Part shown: positions 55,641-64,000 of the stretch, one piece after another
Position numbering within the stretch: the stretch's first letter is position 1
How the letters are laid out: each line of letters starts with the position of its first letter
Assembly (NCBI RefSeq): GCF_963662255.1
Contig: NC_085072.1
Location: forward strand, 1,740,001-1,804,000
Length of the DNA stretch: 64,000 bases
Origin: Cinclus cinclus
Lineage: Eukaryota > Chordata > Aves > Passeriformes > Cinclidae
Reading direction: 5' to 3'
Notes under the pieces: generated by a model
Told to the model about the DNA's origin: nothing
Database searches by the model: none
The model's input: the letters and a program-made list of their open reading frames with translations, nothing else
Position numbers and translations under genes: made by a program

Positions 55641-57000
55641 AATATTTACGTGCATTAATGTTGTTTCCAGTGTCTAACCAGTGAGGACACGAACCTTCAG
55701 CCAGCTCCCACTTTAAGTCCCCTCTTAGGGAACCTTTACTTCGTGTTGGTTGAATGTTGAGCAAGCCATGGGAATTTTGGATCAGCAGAGCTGAATGAAT
55801 CTCCCCCCAGACCTTCCTCCTTTCCATTTTTCTAATCAGGACTGTTGTCATCTGCTCTGACAGATTATTAATGCTACACGCAGGCACGTAATAGAGATTG
55901 TGTTTTTCCATTCAGGGATTTTTGTCCTGATAAACAGCCTGGCAGAGACGAGTTACCCCAGTCCCTGCACGAGTGGTGGGAGTTTAAACGCAGCCAAATC
56001 CTTGAGAGCCGCTGGCCCTGGGCCAGGAGCCCTCTGTCATCACTCTTGGCTCCTCCTCTGCAATCCATCACCACTGACCCATCACCCCGGCAGCTACCAG
56101 AAGAAATCTGGCATCTGGTGCCTGTTTTTATCCCAGCTCAGGTTCTGGTTTCTTTCCTTTATCTCCGTGTCTGGCTCAAAGCTGCTCAAGCAAAGAAGGA
56201 TCTCTCTGTTGAATTCAACAAGATTTCATATTTGGCTTTTATTTTTTTTTTTTCCCTCAGATATGTCCTGGTCCTGGTTATTTTTCATGTTCCTTTGTGT
56301 GAGGAAAGAAAAATCCCCCTTTCTTGTGTTTTCTCTCTCTTTGCTTCATCTCTTCCGTATGTTGTTTTTACTGATTTTACAGCTCTAGCTCCTTATCTCA
56401 GATATTCCTCCTCCTCAGCATTCCTGAGACCATGAGGAGAGGGCTGGGGAGGGATGAGATGTGGAGCATTTCCCAGCTGGGTCAGCAGCTCAGGTAACCC
56501 AGCTCAGTGAGGAGCACGAGGTGCAGAAATCCAGGATTTGGGTGATGTGGACCAGGGCTGCAGACCCCACAGAGACACAGAGGGGATGGTTTGGGTTGTA
56601 CGAGGGGAATGTGGAACTCCAGCAGGACAAGAGGTGCTGGCAGGGCTTGCTCTGGGCAGCACCAGGCTCTCTGGAGCAGCTCTGGAGACTGCCTGTGCTC
56701 CTGCAGGGTGGATAAGAGCAGGCCATGAAGGGTGGGAAGCGCAAAACACAGGTGGGAAGGTCGGGTTGTGTGCTCAGGTCAGAGCCAGCTGTGGCTCCTG
56801 CCACTGCTGCTCCTTCCTTGGAGCTGCTGCTTCCCAGCAGGGCTAAAACCAGGGCAGAACGCAGATTTTGGGAGCTGTTGTGGCTGCAGGAGGCTCTGAA
56901 GGGGAGCAGAGAGGCTCCAGCACCAGCCCAGGGACAGAGCCCGTGAGCACAAAGCCCCAGGGCTGCGTTCTCTGCCCAGGTACAGAGGCTGCTGCTGTAA
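55641..57000. other. Unique non-coding sequence
   Basis: A T12 run near 56240. The longest frame (162 codons, 55900-56388) is hydrophobic and T-rich with no recognisable domain. No repeat or transposon. Confidence 0.45.
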
Positions 57001-59262
57001 ATTATTCATTTGTTTGCCAGAGTTTGTTTGGCTTTTATTGAGTTTGACATGGTCTAGAAGTTGGAGCAATTTTCTAACTCACTGAATGATCCTTTTTTAC
57101 TCTCCTAAGCACCTTCTCTGCCACATGAAAACAATTTTCAATCAAGACTACAAAGCAGCCACTCATAACGGATGGACTCCATTCCCTGTGAACGGCACCC
57201 TCAGCTCTGGATGAATTTCATTTCAATACATTTGCATGGGGAGGCCAGGCCAGCCTTTGGCTTGGGGTGAACCAAACTCCTTTCTGTGCAGACACTGCCG
57301 TGGGAAGGAGTCACCCAGCCAGGGTAAAGCCCCCTCTGCATGGAGAGGCCATTTCTACCTCTCTCTTCCCTCCCTCCACTTTGTTTTAATGGACAGGAAT
57401 TCCAGTGGAGGATCTGAGGGAATTTTGGGGTTGTTTTTGCTCATCCCAAGCCCTGCTGAGTGCGCAGAGCTGTGGAAGGAAGGGCCCTGCTGGCAGTGAC
57501 AGACGGGCACAGCCTGGCAGAGGGAAACGCCAGAACGGCACTTGGCTCCCCGGGTTCCCTTCCCTGAGTCATTTATTAATTACGGCGTGCCCACTGCACA
57601 ATAAAACCTTGGCGTCCTTCTGTTCTGATGCCAGGGGATGAGGAGAGCTCGCAGCAGGGGCTGGGGGCAGCAGAGGTCTCTGGTTCTCATTTCAAGATTT
57701 CGGCTGCGGGGAGAGCAGGGAGAGTGCTCCAGGTTAGAGAAGTGAAACGTGGGGAGCAGGAAGGTCTCGGTGAAGGTCGTTCATGGAGTGAATCACTGCC
57801 CAAAATCCCCTGGGAATCTGCTGGAGTTCTGCTTCTCACCTTCATCTAATTTTCCTTAGCTTCAAAGGAAGGGTGAGAGAGGATGAGAAGTCAGCAGCCA
57901 CTGTTGTACAGGAGGGTGGATGCAAGAATTCCGAACGATTTTGGCCTCAAAAATCTGTAAATGAATGAAATGTCACCTGAGATGGAGTTCAGAGGTTCTG
58001 CATCAGCCACTGGCATTCCTTTTCCAAAGCTTCATTTAGATACTTCCAAGGAAAATTAATTTAAGTGTTGTCAGAGGAATTGTTCCTACCAGCAGCATTT
58101 ACCCCCAGCCACAGGGGAAGAATAACACCAGAAATCAGCAGGATAATCCAAACAGTTCCTGTTTGTGGGAGCCCTGCAGGGGCTCAGCAGAGCTCCCTGC
58201 TTGAAGGGGAGCCTTCCTTATGCCCAGGGGGAAAGGAATGGAGCAGCAGCAGAAGAGTTCTGAGCTCTGGACTGCAGCTGCACCCACAGTTCCTCCCTGG
58301 AACCACTGTGCTCCATCCCCTGATCCACGGATTCCTGATGGGCCAGCCCCACAACCCTTAAAGTGGGGAGGGCTCCAGTGCTGGGACTTTAATCTGCCTA
58401 AAAGTGGCCAAGTCTGAAACACTGATCCAAATTGAAATGCAGCTAATCTAATACTTATTGATTTGTCCCCTTTTTTTTTCTGTGACAGAGCTTGTCTAGG
58501 AAGTGCAGGGTTTCCAGAAATGGCTGAGGCCAAATCCACTTATTCTGTGGTTTGTTAGGAAACATCAGGGATGGGTTTGCTGTCATTTCAGTGCCATTTT
58601 ATTTCTGGGTGTTTAGAGAAAGCAAGAGTGTTTAAATCCAGGTTTAAAGTAACACTGGAGGATTTGAACACGACTTCCACAGGTCTGCTCACCTTTCCTT
58701 ATCTTGCTGGAAAAAATATATTTGGGAGCTGAAATCACCTGGATTTTTAGCTCACCTGAAAATCAGTCAGGTGTTTTACTCCTCCAGGACCTGGCCCAGT
58801 GATCCTGGGGAGTGAATGTGTGCATTAAAATGCACGAAGCTCTGCTGATTCACCCAGGCAAGGTTTGATCCAGACCACAAACTCCCCCACTGCTTCCCAA
58901 CGCCACCCAGAAATCCTGCCCAGGGATATTCTCGTGAAGAATTCTTCTTCTAATAAATCACATTTCTGCGCAGGAAGATAAAACTACTGAGAATATTCCT
59001 GTTCCCATGGGATGTGAAATTCCCTGGGGTGGGAAATGCTGCAGCTCTCACATTTAATTAATCTCCCTCCTCACAGAGTTCTTACCCTGCCAGCCCTGTG
59101 GTCACTCCTGGGTCACTCTGCTGGGGTTTCCCCCACATTAATTGGTATTAATGCCAATCCCATCCCCCAAGAGGGGATGCAGGGGTTCAGTCCAGGGGGA
59201 GGAAATCTGGGAATGCACGAGGCTGGACATGGATCCTGCCCCCATCCAAGGCCCTGCAGGAA
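57001..59262. other. Unique non-coding sequence
   Basis: Bases 57001-57235 are AT-rich and repeat-free; bases 58380-59080 are partly AT-rich. No gene, array or CR1 fragment recognised. Confidence 0.45.
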
Positions 59263-59750
59263 CCCCAGTGCCCCCAGTTCCCCCAGTGCCCCCAGTGCCC
59301 CCAGTGCCCCCAGTGCCCCCAGTGCTCCCAGTGCTCCCAATTCCCCCAGTGCCCCCAGTGCCCCCAGTGCCCCCAGTGCCCCCAGTGCCCCCAGTGCCCC
59401 CAGTGCTCCCAGTGCTCCCAATTCCCCCAGTTCCCCCAGTGCCCCCAGTGCCCCCAGTGCCCCCAGTGCTCCCAATTCCCCCAGTGCCCCCAGTGCCCCC
59501 AGTGCTCCCAATTCCCCCAGTGCCCCCAGTGCCCCCAGTGCCCCCAGGCCCCCAGTGCCCCCAGTGCCCCCAGTGCCCCCAGGCCCCCAGTGCTCCCTGT
59601 TCCTCCAGTGCCCCCAGTGGCCCCAGTGCTCCCAGTTCCCCCAGTGCCCCCAGTGCCCCCAGGCCCCCAGTGCTCCCAGTTCCTCCAGTGCCCCCAGTGC
59701 CCCCAGTGCCCCCAGTGCCCCCAGTGCCCCCAGTGCCCCCCCAGTGCCCC
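59263..59750. repeat. 488-bp 9-mer minisatellite, about 54 units
   Basis: Base unit CAGTGCCCC. Variants CAGTTCCCC, CAGTGCTCC, CAATTCCCC and CAGGCCCCC. The block GTGCTCCCAATTCCCCCAG recurs near 59330, 59405, 59465 and 59505. The nonamer keeps frames open on both strands (proline/valine or glycine/alanine/leucine repeats); these are artefacts. Confidence 0.95.
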
Positions 59751-60718
59751 TGGCACAGCCCCTCTGCTCCCTGCAGAGCCTCGCTTTGGGATATCTCAGA
59801 TTTGATGATATCTTCTCAATGGATATCAGAGATTTCTTCCAAAAGCAGAACAAATGAAGAAATATTTGCTTGGTCTGCTTTGTTTATGGACAAATGTCAG
59901 AATAAGAACCTTCCTCATTCCTGCCATTCACCTTTTAGGCTGCCTGGGCTCCTGCAGGAGGAGGAGCAGGAAATTCATCCCCTGCAGGAACAGGGACCTG
60001 AGAGCCCTCTCCTCATCCCAAAAGAAACCAAATCCCAGGAAACTCTGGTGACAAATCTTTGTCTCATCAGCCCCTGAAAGCCTGCAGGGATGGAAATTTC
60101 ACAGGCTCACAAACACTCTTTTAATAACCTGCTCTGGAATGAAAAGCAAATTTAGGGAGGGCTCCAGCAGCTCCCAACTCAAACAGCACTTCAGGAAGGC
60201 AAAGAAATCCAAGAATTGAGTCAATTGCCATCTTTTGGCAGGAAAAGTGTAAACTAATGGGAGGAAAGGTAAAGATGCACCCTTGGGATGGAGTAAGGAA
60301 AGGGAAATGGGAATATATCAAAACAAAATGGTTGGAAATATGAGCTAGAGCTGATCCCACCAGGTACAAACCATAAACAGCAGAGGGGCTGCCTGGAGCA
60401 CCTGTGGGACACCCTGGGATGTCACAGCTGGGCCCAGGCCAGGTGACACCATGGGGAGAACTCCACAGCCACACCAGACTCACAGCAGCCATAAAACAGT
60501 TCCTTCCAGGAGAGAAAAAGCAATGAATTTTTTAAATTGCTTTTATTTAAATTAAAAAAAAAAGACCCAAATTTGCAACAAATTAAGATATTAAAACAAT
60601 GAATAAAATTATTCCTTGCAAAAAAAAAAAAAAAAATTTTAAAAAATACATTTGTGACATATTAATGTGCCCTGGCTGTGGTGGGCTCTGAGCTGTGCTG
60701 CTGCCTTATCAATAGGAC
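59751..60718. other. Non-coding sequence, A/T-rich at 60500-60665
   Basis: Near 59785-59830 GATGATATC and GGATATCAG occur. Bases 60520-60660 are A/T-rich with an A17 run near 60620. No gene. Confidence 0.5.
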
Positions 60719-60792
60719 TGCTGATATCAATCATTGATGATATCAGTATTGCTGATATCAATAGTGCTGCTATCAATATTGCTGGAATCAAC
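60719..60792. repeat. 15-bp tandem repeat around GATATC, about 5 copies
   Basis: Units of the form GCTGATATCAATATT: GCTGATATCAATCATT, GATGATATCAGTATT, GCTGATATCAATAGT, GCTGCTATCAATATT and GCTGGAATCAAC. Degenerate but in 15-bp register from 60736. Confidence 0.85.
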
Positions 60793-61431
60793 CCCCTGTG
60801 CTGGGCTGGGACAGGGATGCTCAGGACAGGCTCCCTGTGCTGTCATGGCTCTGTCTGCTGGAAAAAAAAAACAAACCAGTTTAATGTTCCCTCATCAATC
60901 CGAGGGCAGGCACAGGATGGATTTTCTGACCACGGGGTTCAGTGATGCATCAGGGGGAGCAGAGCTGCTCACTGCTCATCCCTGGAATTTGGGAAGGCTG
61001 AGGAATGTGCCACGAATGGCTGGCATTAAAGAGCAGCTCGGTGCTAGCAGCTATTTGTGTGTCCTTTCTGCTCCAGGGCTGCCTTTGCTATGCAAGCAAC
61101 AGGAAAATGAACTCAGGGGACACATTCTGGTCAGGATTTGGGGTCTGTGCAGCTGACAGCACCAGGCTGTAATCCAGGAGCTCCAGAAACGCTTCCACAG
61201 TCTGAATTTGTTGGGAATTTTGGTCTTGGATTGGGGCAATCTCACTGGAAATGTGACAAAAGGGAGGTGTGACCCTAAATTTGACCCTAAATTTGCAGCC
61301 TGCTCCTGGTGTGCTGCTGTGTGGAGCTCAGGCAAATTTCCAGCCAGATTTAATCTGAATTGTGCCACACCAGGGCTGAACTGGGGCTGTGCCCTGCATT
61401 GTTGTACATTCTGTACACGAGACAGCTCCCA
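60793..61431. other. Unique non-coding sequence
   Basis: Contains ACCCTAAATTTGACCCTAAA, a short direct duplication near 61270. No gene. Confidence 0.5.
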
Positions 61432-62129
61432 GCCAGCCCAGCAATTCCCATCCCAACCCAACCAGCAATTCCCATCCAGCCCAGTAATTCCCAACCAGCC
61501 CAGCAATTCCCATCCCATCGCATCCAGCAATTCCCATCGCATCCAGCAATTCCCATCCCAACCAGCCCAGTAATTCCCATCCCATCCAGCAATTCCCATC
61601 CCATCCCAACCAGCAATTCCCAACCAGCCCAGCAATTCCCATCCCATCCAGCAATTCCCATCCCATCCCAACCAGCAATTCCCAACCAGCCCAGCAATTC
61701 CCATCCCAACCAGCAATTCCCATCCAGCCCAGTAATTCCCAACCAGCCCAGCAATTCCCATCCCATCCAGCCCAGCAATTCCCATCCCATCCAGCCCAAC
61801 AATTCCCATCCCATCTCATCCAGCAATTCCCATCCCATCCAGCCCAGCAATTCCCATCCCATCCAGCCCAACAATTCCCATCCCATCTCATCCAGCAATT
61901 CCCATCCCATCCAGCCCAGCAATTCCCATCCCATCCAGCCCAGCAATTCCCATCCAGCCCGACAATTCCCATCCCAACCAGCAATTCCCAACCAGCCCAG
62001 TAATTCCCATCCCATCCAGCCCAACAATTCCCATCCCATCCAGCAATTCCCATCCAGCCCAGAAATTCCCATCCCAACCAGTAATTCCCAACCAGCCCAG
62101 CAATTGCCAGCCCAGCAATCCCCATCCCA
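61432..62129. repeat. 698-bp compound minisatellite
   Basis: Modules CAGCCCAG, CAATTCCCATCCCATC, CCAACCAG and CTCATC combined in different orders. One superunit of about 62 bp recurs at 61571 and 61633; one of 72 bp recurs at 61795 and 61867. Stop-free frames up to 293 codons are artefacts. Confidence 0.95.
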
Positions 62130-62760
62130 GCTCCTTGGTTCGTGTTTCCCTGCTCCCAGGGAAGCCCCATGTCCCTGGATCAGTGCAGCCCCTCCCGCTG
62201 AGGCCCTGACTCTTTCCCCTGGCAAGAATCCCCTCGTTTAACCCCTGCTGCCCTGGCTCAGGATGTCACATCTCCCTGGAAGATGAAATTCCTCTTCTGC
62301 AGAAGAAAAAGGAGACGCAAGGTTGATTTTTAATTATTTCCAGATTTCTGGATCATTAGGAAGATGAAAGATGGCATCGGTTGAGATGCAGGGCACTCTG
62401 AGAGGGTGGAATTGATTTTTACATCTATTTAGCTGATGGTTCACAGGACGGGCTCTGACTGGGGCAGCACAGCCTCAAGTGAAAGGTCCAGGCTCATCAT
62501 GGACGGACCCCTGGCTCTGCCCCGCAGGAGCTGCCAGCCTGGGATGGGGACCCTGAATCCCACAGAATTCCCCAGTTCTTGTTTGTCCTGGCTCTGCTGG
62601 AGGCTCCTGGTGCTCTGAAGAAAGGGAAATGAGATGTGGGAGAGCAGCCTGGGGGTGGCTGACACCGGGGGCTGCTGGGGTGGGATGTCACCTCTGGAGC
62701 TTTGTCCTCGCTGTGTGCCATTCCCAGAATCCATAGATCCTGGGTTTTTTTGGGTTATAT
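62130..62760. other. Unique non-coding sequence
   Basis: Nothing recognised; GC-moderate with a T6 run before the hexamer array. Confidence 0.5.
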
Positions 62761-63041
62761 TTACAATTATATTGATATTTATATTGATATTTATATTGAT
62801 ATTTATATCGATATTTTTATTTTTATTTTTATTTTTATTTTTATTTTTATTTTTATTTTTATTTTTATTTTTATTTTTATTTATATATATTGAAATTGAT
62901 ATTGATATTGATATTTACAATTATGTTTCTATTTCTATTTCTATTTCTATTTATATTTATATTTATATTTATATTTATACTTATATTTACAATTATATTT
63001 CTATTTATACTTACAATTATATTTCTATTTCTGTATATATC
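62761..63041. repeat. AT hexamer mosaic array
   Basis: Successive homogeneous blocks in hexamer steps: (ATTGATATTTAT)4, then about 11 ATTTTT, then ATTGAT, then ATTTCT, then ATTTAT units, with TTTACAATTAT interruptions near 62761, 62916, 62986 and 63010. Every block is a one- or two-base variant of ATTTNT. Confidence 0.95.
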
Positions 63042-63069
63042 TGAGCTGAAGGAGGGTTGGATTTTTCCC

Positions 63070-63182
63070 GGTATCGTGGAATTCCTGGAATGGAATTCCC
63101 AGAGCAGCTGTGGCTGCTCCATGCCTGGAAGGTCCCAAGGCCAGGCTGGACACCTGGGCACAGTGGAAGGGGGTGGCACTGG
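63070..63182 (+). mobile_element. CR1 3'-region fragment
   Basis: CCCAGAGCAGCTGTGGCTGC, TCCATGCCTGGAAGGTCCC, AAGGCCAGGCTGGACACCTG and GGGTGGCACTGGG follow the sense CR1 order. The 3' tail is lost or degraded. Confidence 0.75.
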
Positions 63183-64000
63183 GGGACCCTGCCCTGGGCA
63201 CAGAGGTGCCAACCCTGGAGGTCCCCAGCGCTGGGGACACTGAGCAGGGCTGGAGGGAAGGAATTTGTCCCTTTCTGTCCCTCAGGGACTGTCTGGAGCT
63301 TCTGAGGATGAGATCTGACAGCCAGCCTGAAATCCTGAGCCAGCTGAGCTGGGCCAGCTTTGGAGAGCTGCAGTTTCTCACTTCAGGGATTTTTATTGAT
63401 TGCGTGAAGAATTATACACTCACACGGGGCGCAGGAAAATCAGAGCAAACTTTTCCCAAACACTCATAATCCCAAAGGACTGGGAAGGATTGATTTTTAC
63501 GTGTTTGGCTTTTAGGCTGTTCACATCTCAATCCAGACAATTTTCTTTCCAGAGAGTCCACTACAGTCTACTTAATTGTATTTTCTAACCAAGCTGGAAG
63601 AGATTTGTTGGCTTTACTGTCCAGAGAAGACACAAATCTTTTCTTCCAATTTTTTTTCCTCGAGTCCATAATATAGTGAGTGAATTTCTAACACTAAAAG
63701 CAATAAAATATCAAATTGTTCAGTGCAACACCACAGGGGAAAGAATCATTCATGGAGGAATGTAAAGACTTGGAAAGAAGGACCTGGCTGCATATTTTTA
63801 TTTATTTTCCTTATTGCGTAGCAGTTCCTCCAAGGGTAACTTCCCAGTTTGGCCGGGACAGTGGGTGAGCTCTGATTCTGAACTTCACTGAATCACTTGG
63901 AAAAACAAATCCAGAATGGGTTTTCAAAAAGAATTCTTTTGGATCTTTTCTTCGGCTCCAGTTTCATAGTTGGAATTATTGTAGTGTCTACCAGGGGTGG
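63183..64000. other. Non-coding sequence, AT-rich from about 63360
   Basis: No gene or array. Bases 63640-63830 contain ATAATATAGTGAGTGAATTT, AGCAATAAAATATC and TATTTTTATTTATTTTCC. It may extend beyond the window. Confidence 0.45.

Noticed and set aside
59036..60077. Proline/valine-rich frame of 311 codons and Gly-Ala-Leu-rich antisense frame
   Set aside because: Product of the 9-bp repeat, a multiple of three without stops.
61051..62241. Trp/Gly-rich minus-strand frames up to 291 codons
   Set aside because: Product of the compound CCCATCC repeat. No independent coding evidence.
1..64000. Bacterial-type systems: operons, CRISPR arrays, insertion sequences, phage
   Set aside because: No dense coding, no ribosome-binding-site-led gene strings and no spacer-repeat pattern. 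CR1 remnants show a bird genome.

Overview
The window looks like an intergenic stretch or a very long intron from a bird genome, probably a songbird. The main evidence is at least seventeen short fragments of the avian LINE CR1, nearly all cut down to the 3' end. They carry the usual CR1 3'-end blocks (GGTTGGAAGG..CCTTAAA, TGCCATGGGCAGGGACACC, GGATCCAGGGGCAGCCACAG) in either orientation. I found no protein-coding gene, tRNA, rRNA, CRISPR array or bacterial-type feature. Every very long open frame (up to about 660 codons) lies over a tandem repeat whose unit contains no stop codon. The longest frames outside repeats (402 codons at 38828-40036 and 313 codons at 33726-34667 on the minus strand) show no recognisable domain.

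The window alternates between two kinds of sequence. The first is AT-rich, repeat-poor islands of 100-500 bp, rich in TAATTA-type and ATAAA/TTTAT words. Examples are 14081-14465, 17285-17790, 20596-21080, 24165-24440, 28441-29310, 30415-30690, 36940-37545 and 47395-47745. They have the texture of the conserved non-coding elements found in gene deserts around developmental genes, but conservation cannot be seen from one sequence.

The second is an unusually varied set of minisatellites. Unit lengths include 6, 7, 8, 9, 10, 14, 15, 19, 20, 27, 28-29, 31, 38, 40 and 47 bp. The largest are a 1.58-kb decamer array (26463-28039), a 594-bp C-rich 10-11-mer array (29821-30414), a 704-bp 28-29-mer array (46091-46794), a 364-bp heptamer array in perfect register (41564-41927), a 488-bp 9-mer array (59263-59750), a 698-bp compound array (61432-62129) and a 281-bp hexamer mosaic (62761-63041).

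Three places stand out. At 53327-54710 two nearly identical arms (343 and 381 bp) face each other across a 660-bp spacer. Each arm ends in a 38-bp minisatellite built from TGACGTCA (CRE-type palindrome) and its CpG-decay forms. At 26463-30414 two C-rich decamer-scale arrays flank a CpG-rich segment and an AT-rich island, which looks like a regulatory node walled in by repeats. At 918-1031 a 19-bp minisatellite appears to have grown out of the CR1 fragment that runs into it.

Limits: repeat boundaries were read by eye. CR1 calls rest on remembered consensus blocks, not an alignment. The islands are called on composition only.
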